Numbered from the stretch's first letter, positions 45,782-55,002 are shown. The stretch is 64,000 bases of DNA from Rhodanobacter denitrificans (GCF_003335105.1 NZ_QFWQ01000005.1:451751-515750), one strand, 5' to 3'. Translations and numbers: made by a program. The notes: generated by a model from the letters alone, not told the origin.

Positions 45782-45868
45782 CATTGTGGCCTTCCGAAAG
45801 CCCAATTCGGGGCGTAGCTTGATCCTCGTCCAGCCGGTGTCGGCTCGGTTCCAGACGGGAGATCCGCT

Positions 45869-46490
45869 ATGCAATCCATCAAGTTCCGAAACCGCGACAT
45901 GGCGTGGGATATCGCAGCACTGATTCTGCTCCCGCCAGACTTCGACGAGGCCAGGAAGTACCCCGCGCTCGTCAGCGTGCACCCCTTCGGGAGCTGCAAA
46001 GAGCAGACCTCCAGCAAGGTCTATGGCGCGGCATTGGCGAAGGAAGGTTTCGTGGTGATCGCGTATGACGCCAGCTACCAGGGTGCTTCGGGGGGCGAGC
46101 CGCGCTGGGTCGAGGATCCGACGCAGCGCGTCGAAGACATCAGCCATGTCATCGACTACGCGGTGACGCTGCCCTATGTCGATGCCGACCGCATCGGTGT
46201 CGTCGGTATTTGCGGCGGTGGCGGCTATGCGCTGAATGCCACGCTGACCGACAAACGGATCAAGGCGGTGGTCGGCGTCACCCCGGTGAACATCGGCAGG
46301 CTGTTTCGCGAAGGCTTCAGCGGCTACAACCCGATAGGCGCCCTGGAGGCCATGGCCGCGCAGCGCACCAAGGAAGCGCGTGGCAATGAACTGCAGGTCA
46401 ACGAATTGCTGCCCGCCAGCCCGGAAGCCGCCAAAGCCGCTGGCCTTGTCGAGCGCGACGTGTGGGAAGCGACCGACTACTACAAAACCC
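45869..46490 (+). pseudogene. Alpha/beta hydrolase (dienelactone hydrolase-like), 3' end cut off by a transposon
   Basis: About 207 native residues: FRNRDMAWDIAALILLPPDF, VSVHPFGSCKEQTSSKVYG, and the nucleophile elbow GICGGGGYALNA (Cys in place of the usual Ser). The native sequence stops at DYYKTRG, where GGGGTCGTGCCCGG begins. The frame then runs 41 unrelated codons into the transposon to 46615. The last third, holding the catalytic Asp/His region, is missing, so it is probably inactive. An intact homologue should continue about 90-100 residues further. Confidence 0.82.
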
Positions 46491-46528
46491 GGGGTCGTGC
46501 CCGGATAAGGGTAAAATTGGGTCATAAG
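46491..46528 (+). repeat. Tn3-type terminal inverted repeat (left end of second element)
   Basis: Starts GGGGTCGTGCCCGGATAAGG and ends with GGGTCATAAG after 38 bp, the length, GGGG start and TAAG end of Tn3-family ends. GGGGT.(A/G)TGCC..GATAAGG resembles Tn4651/Tn5041-type ends as I remember them. The matching right end is not in the window. Confidence 0.75.
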
Positions 46529-46550
46529 CCTCAAACAAGGCTTACGCGTC

Positions 46551-47558
46551 TCACTTCTTGCCCTGTTTCTTCCGAGGCGTTGCTGGCGACTTCCGTTCGT
46601 CCAGCAGCGTACTGATACGCGACTCGGCGGTGATAGCCCGAGTTTCGAGCGACTGCATCGCCGTTCCCAAACCTTCCAATTGCCCGCGAGCTGCGGCCAG
46701 TTCGATGGCCATGCGATCGCGATCCGCGACAGCCGCGGCCAATGCCCCCAAGCGGGTATCACGCTCGGCCAGTTCACGACGGTGATGTCCTGCTTCGGTG
46801 CGCAGCTCCGCCAAACTGGCTTGTTGTCGCTCCAGTCGTTCTCGCGTTTTGACCATCTGCTGTTCTGCGCGCCGCTGGCCTTCGCGAGCTGTATCGATCT
46901 CCTGCAGCATGCGGGCTTGGGCGGCCTCCAGCCGCTCGTTCGCTGTATCACGTTCGACCTGAAAAGCCGCATCCCGGCTCGCAATCACGGCTTGGAATTC
47001 TTCGGCCTGGTCAGTTTGCGCTTGACGGATGCGTTCGATCTGTTCGGCGGTGTCGGTCTGGAGTGCGATGAGTTTCTGCTGCAGTGCCTGGCCATCCTGA
47101 AGCGCTTGATTCTTCGCGGTGGCCTCGAACTCCACTCGCGTTTGCAGCGTGGTGATCTGCTGTCGAAGTGTTTCGCACTGTTCGGTCAGTGTCGTTGAGG
47201 TCGCCAATGCGTCGTCGCGCGCCTGCGTAACCGTAGCGTGCTGCTGCTCCGCATCTGCCACGGCAGCTTCCAAAGTGCTCCGCTGTTCGGCGAACACCAC
47301 CTCGCCCTGTTCGACGGCCACCACCCACAGGGCACGCATGGCGTCGGCCACAGCAGCCGGGAGATCAGCACCGAGCGCATCGGCCTTCGTACGTTCGTCC
47401 TTCCACTGCTTCAGCTCGTCATTGATCGTCGTACGGCTGCCTTGCTGGATGACGGCGTAGATCTGGTCGACGGTGATTTCGTGCGGCCGCTTCGCACCGG
47501 CAACGAGTTGGGCGGCGGCTTCACGGGTACGCTGACGGGTATCGCTGACACGGCTCAT
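46551..47558 (-). CDS. tnpT: TnpT-like KfrA-domain coiled-coil protein
   Basis: 335 residues. N-terminal KfrA-type helix-turn-helix (TREAAAQLVAGAKRPHEITV, SRTTINDELKQW), then ~230 residues of coiled coil. It ends with a basic tail (KSPATPRKKQGKK). It is divergent from the tnpS-like gene and 23 bp from the terminal repeat, exactly the Tn4651 layout, in which TnpT stimulates TnpS-mediated resolution. I start at 47558; upstream in-frame codons overlap the intergenic dyad. Confidence 0.82.
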   Translation of the reverse strand: MSRVSDTRQRTREAAAQLVAGAKRPHEITVDQIYAVIQQGSRTTINDELKQWKDERTKADALGADLPAAVADAMRALWVVAVEQGEVVFAEQRSTLEAAVADAEQQHATVTQARDDALATSTTLTEQCETLRQQITTLQTRVEFEATAKNQALQDGQALQQKLIALQTDTAEQIERIRQAQTDQAEEFQAVIASRDAAFQVERDTANERLEAAQARMLQEIDTAREGQRRAEQQMVKTRERLERQQASLAELRTEAGHHRRELAERDTRLGALAAAVADRDRMAIELAAARGQLEGLGTAMQSLETRAITAESRISTLLDERKSPATPRKKQGKK

Positions 47559-47726
47559 GGCAAATTCCCAGTCGCTCGGAGGGTCAATTTCGAAGGATAA
47601 GAGAATGTATATCATAGTATTACGTTATATACGTAATGATTAAATCAAGAAATTTACGATAACTCCTATAATCGAAAGTCTTTTGGCAGTACGCTGTGTT
47701 TTCCGTGGCGTCGGACATCGGAAAGC
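47559..47726. promoter_or_regulatory. tnpT-tnpS intergenic region, candidate resolution site
   Basis: 168 bp, AT-rich centre. The dyad ATTACGT (47619-47625), spacer TATAT, ACGTAAT (47631-47637) has the short-spacer layout of a recombinase core. It also contains the ACGTAAT/GTAAT element seen upstream of the other kfrA-like gene. In Tn4651 the rst site lies between these genes. Confidence 0.65.
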
Positions 47727-48890
47727 ATGACTGAGCCTGCAGTGACCCTTTTGGCGTTGCCCCAAGCCTTGCCGCCCGCCCTGTCGGGAGGTGTCGGCAC
47801 CAACCGCGCACCGGCCAGTGTGGCGCGGCAGATCGCCGCCAACGACGACGTGGCCGCGATCGGCCTGTGGCTGGCGGAATATCACGACTCGCCGCATACC
47901 TTCCGCAGCTACCGCAAGGAGGCCGAGCGATTGCTGCTTTGGGCCACCCAAGTGCGTGGCAAGCCGGTGTCCAGTCTCACCCGCGAGGATGTCATCGCCT
48001 ATGAGGCGTTTCTTGCCCAGCCACCGGCGACCTGGTGCGACGCCGGTCTCGCCCGTCGCGGTGAGCATCGGCGACTGTTCATCGGGCCGCTGGCCGAGCG
48101 CAGTCGCCGGCAGGCCTTGGGCATCCTGGCGGGGCTGTTCAATTACCTCGTGCGCGCTGGCTATCTCGCGGGCAGTCCGTTTGTGCTGCAGCGCCGACGG
48201 GCACGCCGCGGCCCCCGCCGCACGATCGAACGCTACCTGGACCGTGCCCTCTGGGACCAGGTGCTACGCGTCGTCGACGGCTGGCCACAGACAACTGCGC
48301 GGGAACGGCAGCGCTACGAACGCGTTCGCTGGATCCTTCGCTTTCTCTATGAAACCGCCTTGCGGGCCGCCGAAGCCGCGGCCGCCAGCGAGGGCGATTT
48401 TCAGCCTATTCGTGGCCGGTGGTGGCTGCATACCGTGGGGAAAGGCGGCGTCGAGGGCACGATTCCCCTAAGCGACGGTCTCATGGAAGACTTTGCACGC
48501 TATCGGCGCTTCCATGGACTGCCGGCGTTGCCTTCGGGCGACGGCACAGCCCCGGCCATTCTGGGCATCGCCGGACGGTCTTCCCCGCTGACACCCACGG
48601 CGGTCTACCAGATCGTCAAGGACACCTTCCGGCGCGTGGCCGACGAGCTGCAAAAGCACGATGGTGCCCAAGCCGCGCGGGTGCGGCGGGCCTCGACCCA
48701 TTGGCTGCGGCATACGGCCGCCACGCACCAGGCCGAGGACGGCACCCCGATCCACCACATCCAGCAGAATCTGCGTCACAGCTCCATTGGTACGACCTCG
48801 ATCTATATTCATGCGGAAGAGGATGCGCGACATGCCAGCACCACGAAGCCACGCATCGAGCCATCGGTGTCCCACGGAGACGTGCCATGA
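47727..48890 (+). CDS. tnpS: TnpS-like tyrosine recombinase (cointegrate resolvase)
   Basis: 387 residues. The N-terminal core-binding domain is SPHTFRSYRKEAERLLLWA. In the catalytic domain, YETALRAAEAAAA has the first Arg, THWLRHTAATHQAEDG the His-x-x-Arg, NLRHSSIGTTSIYIHAE the second His and the Tyr. All catalytic positions are present. It diverges from tnpT and overlaps the next gene by 4 bp. Confidence 0.88.
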   Translation: MTEPAVTLLALPQALPPALSGGVGTNRAPASVARQIAANDDVAAIGLWLAEYHDSPHTFRSYRKEAERLLLWATQVRGKPVSSLTREDVIAYEAFLAQPPATWCDAGLARRGEHRRLFIGPLAERSRRQALGILAGLFNYLVRAGYLAGSPFVLQRRRARRGPRRTIERYLDRALWDQVLRVVDGWPQTTARERQRYERVRWILRFLYETALRAAEAAAASEGDFQPIRGRWWLHTVGKGGVEGTIPLSDGLMEDFARYRRFHGLPALPSGDGTAPAILGIAGRSSPLTPTAVYQIVKDTFRRVADELQKHDGAQAARVRRASTHWLRHTAATHQAEDGTPIHHIQQNLRHSSIGTTSIYIHAEEDARHASTTKPRIEPSVSHGDVP

Positions 48891-49195
48891 CTGACCCCGA
48901 CGACCGCTTTGGCATGCCAGACAGTGCGTTCAAGGCCGCCCGGAAAAGCCACGGCGTGAATAGCCCGGTTTTTCGGGCGGGCATGTATGTCCCGACTCGG
49001 CAGGAAGTAGCTACCCTTTCTGCCGCCAAACTCCTCCCGATCGTGGTCGACTGGATGTGGGAAAGCCCGTCGGAGTTGATCCCGAACAACGACCAGATTT
49101 CGCAGCTTCGCGCGATACTTCTGGCGCGTACCGATGCCGGCGAACCCGAGGTACGCGAACTCATTGTGGCCTGTGAGGATTATTTAAAGGTGTAA
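48887..49195 (+). CDS. Unknown protein after tnpS
   Basis: 102 residues, ATG overlapping the tnpS stop, so co-translated. MTDPDDRFGMPDSAFKAARK then SPVFRAGMYVPTRQEVATLS; a small soluble helical protein with no motif I recognise. Its coupling to tnpS suggests an accessory role in the element, but this is inference. Confidence 0.7.
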   Translation: MTDPDDRFGMPDSAFKAARKSHGVNSPVFRAGMYVPTRQEVATLSAAKLLPIVVDWMWESPSELIPNNDQISQLRAILLARTDAGEPEVRELIVACEDYLKV

Positions 49196-49307
49196 CCACA
49201 TTGCCCGTAGCAAAGTGGACAATCGGCCGGAATTTCAACTTGCGTACACACAAATGGGCACACGCTCGACACTGTTGCGTTTGGCAACTCATCGTTGGGA
49301 CAGCCAT

Positions 49308-49637
49308 ATGACTACTTCACGCAAATCACTACTTTCGACGCTTGGCTCTCTGGCGCTCGCATTGGCCCTCAGTGGCGTCGCCGTGGCCCAAGACAGCACG
49401 CCCACAAGCGGCATGGACAAGATGGGTGCGATGCACTCGGACATGAAGGGCATGCACGACAACATGATGGGCATGCACATGATGCCGGCGACGGTGACGG
49501 CGGCCGATACGAAGACCGGCGTGGTTGATGTGACGACTGAGGGCATGGCCTTGAAGGTGCATTTCCCACCGTCCGCCATGGCCAGCCTGAAGGCCGGCGA
49601 CAAAATCACCTTGCATATGGGTTTCAGCAAGCCGTGA
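49308..49637 (+). CDS. Periplasmic Met/His-rich small protein (CusF-like fold possible)
   Basis: 109 residues. Signal peptide (LLSTLGSLALALALSGVAVAQ), a Met/His-rich segment (GMDKMGAMHSDMKGMHDNMMGMHM), then a domain TVTAADTKTGVVDVTTEGMA with LKAGDKITLHMGF that resembles the CusF-type OB fold. It probably binds Cu(I)/Ag(I) in the periplasm. It is the first gene of the copper block. The frame is open 31 codons upstream, without a ribosome binding site. Confidence 0.75.
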   Translation: MTTSRKSLLSTLGSLALALALSGVAVAQDSTPTSGMDKMGAMHSDMKGMHDNMMGMHMMPATVTAADTKTGVVDVTTEGMALKVHFPPSAMASLKAGDKITLHMGFSKP

Positions 49638-49695
49638 ATCCCCTGAACCCACCTCCAGAGTTGAGGGTGTCAGGTCACACGGGTAAGCTCCCCCT

Positions 49696-50100
49696 ATGAC
49701 CTTCTCGCTACGTCTGCTTGCTCGTTCACGTCGCCTTCGGGCGATGGGCGTGTTGGCGTGGCTGATGCTGGTCATCAACTCATTGGCCGCTGCACCGATG
49801 GGCATGACGGGAGGTCCTCACTCCCATCCCATGCACGCAACGGTCGCGGCGGTCAGTGAACACTGTCACCACCATGTGGCCGTCAAGGCATCCCGATCCT
49901 GTTGCGACGATCAGGCCGGTTGCTGCGGTGGCATGACGGGACACACCTGCAATTGTGCCGCGATGTGCAGTACCACGTTGCCACCCGGACCAGCAGTTGC
50001 CCTGATCTCGACTGCGATCACCGCCCGCTACGCCTTGCCGCTGCCCAGCAGCGCGCCTTCGTTGAATACCGCCCCTCCGTTGCGACCACCGGCGGTCTGA
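49696..50100 (+). CDS. copL: CopL-family Cys/His-rich metal-binding protein
   Basis: 134 residues. Hydrophobic N-terminal signal (MGVLAWLMLVINSLAAAPMG), then HSHPMHATV, EHCHHHVAV, SCCDDQAGCCGG and TCNCAAMC, dense soft-metal ligands. It ends Pro-rich (APPLRPPAV). It is directly upstream of copA, as in Xanthomonadaceae copLAB operons, where CopL is needed for copper-inducible expression. Its mechanism is not visible in the sequence. Confidence 0.8.
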   Translation: MTFSLRLLARSRRLRAMGVLAWLMLVINSLAAAPMGMTGGPHSHPMHATVAAVSEHCHHHVAVKASRSCCDDQAGCCGGMTGHTCNCAAMCSTTLPPGPAVALISTAITARYALPLPSSAPSLNTAPPLRPPAV

Positions 50101-50214
50101 CTCTCCCTCGTTGCTAATGAGCTTTGCGTTCGATCGTCGCGTGTCGGCGATCGCAAGCAATCGGCTGTGATCGGTATCGGTAATGTTCGATATCACCTGC
50201 CTTGGAGAGATCCC

Positions 50215-52002
50215 ATGAACTTGTTTTCCCCGCCCCCGGCGGATCTGTCGCGGCGTCGTTTCGTGCAAGGCGTGGCCATCGGCGGTGCCGTAGCCGGCCT
50301 GGGCCTGCTGCGTCCTTCGAATGCCTGGGCGCTGACCAGCCCCGGCCAGCCCACCGTGCTGAGCGGCACCGATTTCGCACTCGATATTGCCGAAACACCG
50401 GTCAACTACACCGGCGCCACGCGTCTGGCGACCACCGTCAATGGCGGCATCCCGGGTCCAATTCTGCGCTGGAAGGAAGGCACTACGGTGAACCTTCGAG
50501 TGACCAACCGGTTACGCGTGCCGACCTCGATCCATTGGCACGGCATCATCCTGCCGTTCCAGGAAGATGGGGTGCCGGGTATCAGCTTCGACGGCATCGC
50601 TCCCGGCGAAACCTTTCTCTACCAGTTCAAGGTGCGCCAGAGCGGTACCTATTGGTACCACTCGCACTCGGGCTTCCAGGAACAGACGGGTTTGTATGGC
50701 CCGTTGGTGATCGAACCGGCCAGCCCGGATCGCCATCCGACCGATCGCGATTACGTGGTGATGCTCAACGACTGGACCGATGAAAATCCCGAGCGCATCT
50801 ACGCCAAGCTAAAGAAGCAGAGCGACTACTACAACTTCGCCCAGCCCACGGTGCCGGATTTCTTTCGCGATGTGCGCGAGAAGGGGCTGGGCCAGGCCTT
50901 GGCCATGCGCAAGATGTGGAACGAGATGCGCATGAACCCGACCGATTTCGGCGACGTCTCCGGCTACACCTACACCTACCTGATGAACGGTGCGGCGCCG
51001 GCGGGCAACTGGACCGGCATCTTCAAACCCGGCGAGAAGATCCGGTTGCGCTTCATCAACGGATCGGCGCAGACGATCTTCGACGTGCGCATTCCGGGCC
51101 TGAAGATGACGGTGATCTCGGCCGATGGCCAGGACGTCGAGCCGGTGTCGGTCGACGAATTTCGCATCTCGGTGGCCGAAACCTACGACGTGATGGTCGA
51201 GCCGCAGGACGAGCGCGCGTACACGCTGTTCGCCCAGTCGATCGATCGCAGCGGCTACGCTCGCGGCACGCTGGCGCCGCGCGCCGGCATGGAAGCAGAC
51301 GTGCCCAAGCCCGATCCCATTCAGTGGCTGGCCATGCAGGACATGATGGGTGCGATGGCGATGGGTGATGCCGGTCACGGGAACATGCAAGGCATGTCGG
51401 GCATGAGCGGCATGCAGGGCATGCAGGGCATGGCCGGCATGGATCACGGTGCGATGCCGGGCATGGCACCTGCGCCAGCGCCTGTGGTGCGCCACGCCCG
51501 CACCGAATACGGCCCCGGCGTGGACATGCATGTGGACATGCCGCGTACCAACCTCGACGACCCGGGCATCGGCCTGCGCGACAACGGTCGACGCGTGCTG
51601 ACCTACGCCGACCTGCACACCATCGGCGGACCGATCGACGCGCGCGAACCCAGCCGGGAGATCGAGCTGCACTTGACCGGCAATATGGATCGCTTCATCT
51701 GGTCGTTCGATGGCGTGAAGTTTTCCGACGCCAAGCCGGTGCATTTCAACAGCGGCGAACGGCTGCGCATCGTGCTGGTCAACGACACCATGATGAACCA
51801 TCCGATCCACCTGCACGGCATGTGGAGCGAGCTGGAGAATCCCGAAGGCCAGTTCCAGGTACGCAAGCACACCATCAACGTGCAGCCGGCGCAGCGCATC
51901 ACCTATGCGGTGTCGGCCGACAACCCCGGTCGGTGGGCCTACCACTGCCACCTGCTGTATCACATGGAAGCGGGCATGTTCCGCGAAGTGGTGGTGTCAT
52001 GA
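50215..52002 (+). CDS. copA: Multicopper oxidase CopA
   Basis: 595 residues. Tat signal (LSRRRFVQGVAIGG), then cupredoxin domains with the type-3/trinuclear ligands SIHWHGI and YWYHSHSG near the N-terminus, and NHPIHLHGMW and WAYHCHLLYHMEAGMF at the C-terminus. A Met-rich insert around residues 384-425 (repeats of GM.GM and GMDHGAMPGM) is the methionine-rich copper-binding region of CopA. It oxidises Cu(I) in the periplasm. The stop overlaps the copB start (ATGA). The frame is open 16 codons upstream, but the Tat signal starts at 50215. Confidence 0.96.
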   Translation: MNLFSPPPADLSRRRFVQGVAIGGAVAGLGLLRPSNAWALTSPGQPTVLSGTDFALDIAETPVNYTGATRLATTVNGGIPGPILRWKEGTTVNLRVTNRLRVPTSIHWHGIILPFQEDGVPGISFDGIAPGETFLYQFKVRQSGTYWYHSHSGFQEQTGLYGPLVIEPASPDRHPTDRDYVVMLNDWTDENPERIYAKLKKQSDYYNFAQPTVPDFFRDVREKGLGQALAMRKMWNEMRMNPTDFGDVSGYTYTYLMNGAAPAGNWTGIFKPGEKIRLRFINGSAQTIFDVRIPGLKMTVISADGQDVEPVSVDEFRISVAETYDVMVEPQDERAYTLFAQSIDRSGYARGTLAPRAGMEADVPKPDPIQWLAMQDMMGAMAMGDAGHGNMQGMSGMSGMQGMQGMAGMDHGAMPGMAPAPAPVVRHARTEYGPGVDMHVDMPRTNLDDPGIGLRDNGRRVLTYADLHTIGGPIDAREPSREIELHLTGNMDRFIWSFDGVKFSDAKPVHFNSGERLRIVLVNDTMMNHPIHLHGMWSELENPEGQFQVRKHTINVQPAQRITYAVSADNPGRWAYHCHLLYHMEAGMFREVVVS

Positions 52003-53282
52003 AAATGAATCGCCGCAGCACCTCAGTCGTCCCGCTGCGTTCCGCGTTGCTGGCCGCAATATTGCTGGCGTTGCCACCGGTGGTCACGGCGCAGAGTGCA
52101 CCCGCGTCCAGCAGCACATCGTCGATGGACATGAGCTCCATGCCAGGCATGGATCACGGCAGCATGTCCGGTATGGCCATGCCGGCTGCTGCGAGCAGCA
52201 CGGCGAAGCCGGCAACGAAACCGCCTGCCAAGAAAGCCAGGAAGAAACCCGTCGCAGCCCCGCCGACGCCGGCTTCCCACAACATGGATGGCATGAAGGG
52301 CATGGATCACAGCAGCATGCCTGGCATGGATCACCGCGCGATGTCGGACATGCCCACGCCCGCCAAACCTGCCGCATCGGCAGCACCCGCCGGCGACATG
52401 TCGGGGATGGATCACTCGTCGATGCCCGGCATGAGCCCGGAAGCGATGCAGGGGATGGACCACAGCGGCATGGCCGGTATGGATCACGGCGCGATGCCGA
52501 AGAAGGATCAAGGCGACATGACCGGCATGGGTGCGATGCCGGGCATGACGATGGGCCCGATGCAGGGCGGGAGTCCGCCAGCGAATGCGCGCAGCTCCGA
52601 CTACTCCGACGGCGTCGGCTACGGCTCCATGAAAGGCATGGACATGGCCGACAACGCACCGCTGGGCAGGCTGTTGATCGACCAGTTGGAAGCCTTCCAC
52701 GGCCGCGATGCCAACGGCCAGAGTTGGGAAGCCGAAGGCTGGTACGGCAACGACGAGAACAAGCTGTGGGTACGCACTGAAGGCGAGCGCAGCCGCGGCA
52801 AGCTGGAAGACGGCGACCTCGAAGCGTTTTGGAACCACAACATCGCCACGTTCTGGAGCACTCAGCTCGGCGGTCGCCAGGACGTGGGCGAAGGCCCCAA
52901 GCGCACGTGGGCGGCCTTTGGCGTGCAGGGCCTGGCACCGTACTGGTTCGAGGTGGAAGCGACGGGTTACGTCGGGGCTTCCGGTCGTACAGCCGCGCGT
53001 CTGCGCGCCGAATACGAAATGCTCTTCACCCAGCGCCTGATCCTGCAGCCGGAAGCGGAGATCAACCTGTACGGCAAGAACGATCCGCAACGCCGGATCG
53101 GTAGCGGCGTGTCCGACATTCAGTTCGGCTTGCGTCTGCGCTACGAGATCCGTCGTCAGTTCGCGCCGTACATCGGCGTGAACTGGGTGCGTCGCATCGG
53201 CACCACCGCCGACTACGCGCGGCAGGATCATCAACCCGTTCTCGACCGGCAGATCGTGGCCGGCGTTCGCATCTGGTTTTAA
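51999..53282 (+). CDS. copB: Outer-membrane copper resistance protein CopB
   Basis: 427 residues. Signal peptide, then a ~170-residue region with at least eight copies of a MDHxxMxGM-type motif (SMPGMDHGSMSGM, GMDHSSMPGM and similar). A C-terminal ~210-residue beta-barrel domain (RLLIDQLEAFHGRDANGQSW to RIWF) follows. The form is typical CopB, an outer-membrane protein binding or sequestering copper. It is translationally coupled to copA. Confidence 0.95.
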   Translation: MKMNRRSTSVVPLRSALLAAILLALPPVVTAQSAPASSSTSSMDMSSMPGMDHGSMSGMAMPAAASSTAKPATKPPAKKARKKPVAAPPTPASHNMDGMKGMDHSSMPGMDHRAMSDMPTPAKPAASAAPAGDMSGMDHSSMPGMSPEAMQGMDHSGMAGMDHGAMPKKDQGDMTGMGAMPGMTMGPMQGGSPPANARSSDYSDGVGYGSMKGMDMADNAPLGRLLIDQLEAFHGRDANGQSWEAEGWYGNDENKLWVRTEGERSRGKLEDGDLEAFWNHNIATFWSTQLGGRQDVGEGPKRTWAAFGVQGLAPYWFEVEATGYVGASGRTAARLRAEYEMLFTQRLILQPEAEINLYGKNDPQRRIGSGVSDIQFGLRLRYEIRRQFAPYIGVNWVRRIGTTADYARQDHQPVLDRQIVAGVRIWF

Positions 53283-53293
53283 GGGGAAACATC

Positions 53294-54403
53294 ATGAAAC
53301 AGCACATCAAGCATCACAGCATCACCGTCGCCGTTGTTCTTGGCGTCCTTGCCATCGGTGCAGGCGCGTTCGTGTACTCCGGCATCTACAACATCGGCGC
53401 CGACGACCATCACACCAAGCCGGTGTTCGCGGTCATGCAGACCCTGCGCGAGCGCTCCATTCATGTCCGCTCGGAAGACCTCACGGTTCCGGATCTCAAC
53501 GATCCCCAGCTGATCCTGAAAGGGGCCGGCCAGTACGCGGCTATGTGTACCCAGTGCCACCTCAAGCCGGGCATGAAGGACTCGGAGCTTCGCCCCGGAC
53601 TGTACCCGCAGCCACCGAATCTGTCACAGACGCGGGTCGATCCGAAGGACGCGTTCTGGATCATCAAGCACGGCATCAAGATGAGCGCGATGCCGGCATG
53701 GGGTGGCAGTCACGACGATCCCACCATCTGGAGCATGGTCGCGTTCCTGCAGAAGCTGCCGGCCATGACGCCGGAGCAATACAAGGACATGGTGGCGAAG
53801 GCGCCGCCGGATGAAGACATGGACATGGGCGACGAAGGCGGCCATAGCCACGGTGGGGCTGCTGACGAGGACGCTCACGGTGCTGCCGACATGAAAGACA
53901 TGGTCATGTCCGGCGAGGCCGGTCACAGCCATGGCGCCGCTCCAGAGGATAGCCATGATCATGCGTCGACCACCGCGCCTGCAGCCGAAACCCCGCTGTC
54001 GCTGGATGGAATGAAGCCAAAGGCGGCACCAGAGGCCGAAGCTGTGGCACAGGCGTTCCACACGGCCTTGCAGCATGGCGATCGAACGGCGGTGCTTGCC
54101 CTGCTGGCACCTGATGTCACCATCAGCGAAGGCGGGCATACCCAGACGCGTGACGACTACGCGAACGGCCATCTCGGCGAGGACATCGCGTTCCTGAAGA
54201 GCGCGAGGATCACACCCGTCTCGCTCGGTTCGATGCCGATGGGCGACACCGCGATGGTCGGCAGCGAGAGCGACATCCAAGCCATGGTCAAGGGCAAGCC
54301 GACCATGTTGCGCAGCCGCGAACTGCTCAATCTCAAGAAGGACGGCAAAGACTGGAAGATCGTCTCGATCCAGTGGCAATCCGCACCGGTATCGGGAGAA
54401 TGA
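53294..54403 (+). CDS. Cytochrome c / His-Met-rich linker / SnoaL-DUF4440 fusion protein
   Basis: 369 residues. An N-terminal membrane anchor (VVLGVLAIGAGAFVYSGIYNIG), then a class I cytochrome c domain with heme site CTQCH and likely distal Met in MSAMPAWGG. Next comes a His/Asp/Met-rich linker (~165-245; GGHSHGGAADEDAH, GEAGHSHGA). The C-terminal ~120 residues (AVAQAFHTALQHGDRTAVLA, VSIQWQSAPV) look like a SnoaL/DUF4440 nuclear-transport-factor-2 fold. It lies 11 bp after copB. It may pass electrons to or from CopA while binding copper. The fusion of these three parts is unusual. Confidence 0.8.
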   Translation: MKQHIKHHSITVAVVLGVLAIGAGAFVYSGIYNIGADDHHTKPVFAVMQTLRERSIHVRSEDLTVPDLNDPQLILKGAGQYAAMCTQCHLKPGMKDSELRPGLYPQPPNLSQTRVDPKDAFWIIKHGIKMSAMPAWGGSHDDPTIWSMVAFLQKLPAMTPEQYKDMVAKAPPDEDMDMGDEGGHSHGGAADEDAHGAADMKDMVMSGEAGHSHGAAPEDSHDHASTTAPAAETPLSLDGMKPKAAPEAEAVAQAFHTALQHGDRTAVLALLAPDVTISEGGHTQTRDDYANGHLGEDIAFLKSARITPVSLGSMPMGDTAMVGSESDIQAMVKGKPTMLRSRELLNLKKDGKDWKIVSIQWQSAPVSGE

Positions 54404-54957
54404 CCGTGAAGCGAATGAGCATCTCAGCCATGAATGCAAGAAACGTTTTGTTCGCAGCCATCTCCGTTGTTTCCTTCAGCGCGCTTGGTGCCTGCACCTA
54501 CCCCGTCGATGCGCAGTCCAGCCAGCCATCCTCCGCGACAATCCATGCCGCAACAGCAAGCTCACCGGCCGCATCGCTTCCAGTCATGCTGGTGCACAAA
54601 AGCGCTACGTGTGGATGTTGCGGCGCGTGGGTCGACCATATGCGTGCCGCGGGCTTCAACGTCGACGTGCGCGATGTCGACGACCTCGATTCGGTGAAGA
54701 GTCAGGTCGGCATTCCGTTCGGCAAAGGGTCATGCCATACCGCCGAAGTGGGCGGCTATTTTGTCGAAGGCCATGTGCCGGCGCCGGACATCAAGCGGCT
54801 CCTGGCTGAAAAGCCCGATGCCAAGGGCCTCGTCGTGCCGGGCATGCCGGCCGGTTCGCCGGGCATGGAGATGCCCGATGGCCGCGTCCAGCCTTACGTG
54901 GTTGAGCTGGTCGGCCGCGACGGCACGACGTCCGACTTCGCCCGCCACGGACACTGA
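54400..54957 (+). CDS. DUF411 metal-binding protein
   Basis: 185 residues. A lipoprotein-like N-terminus (FSALGACTYP, Cys at ~37) leads to a DUF411 domain: VHKSATCGCCGAWVDHM with its Cys pair, FGKGSCHTAEVGGYFVEGHV and PGMPAGSPGMEMPDGR. DUF411 proteins occur widely in copper operons and probably bind Cu. It overlaps the previous gene by 4 bp. The start at 54400 is chosen because of that coupling. Confidence 0.88.
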   Translation: MTVKRMSISAMNARNVLFAAISVVSFSALGACTYPVDAQSSQPSSATIHAATASSPAASLPVMLVHKSATCGCCGAWVDHMRAAGFNVDVRDVDDLDSVKSQVGIPFGKGSCHTAEVGGYFVEGHVPAPDIKRLLAEKPDAKGLVVPGMPAGSPGMEMPDGRVQPYVVELVGRDGTTSDFARHGH

Positions 54958-55002
54958 CACGTCGATCAACGTCAAGCCATTGCCATCGTCATGGGAGGAT
55001 GC

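Noticed and set aside
52023-53234. 403-codon His-rich minus-strand open frame over copB
   Set aside because: The His-rich content is the antisense reading of the repeated Met/His codons (ATG/CAC) of CopB, not a real metal protein.
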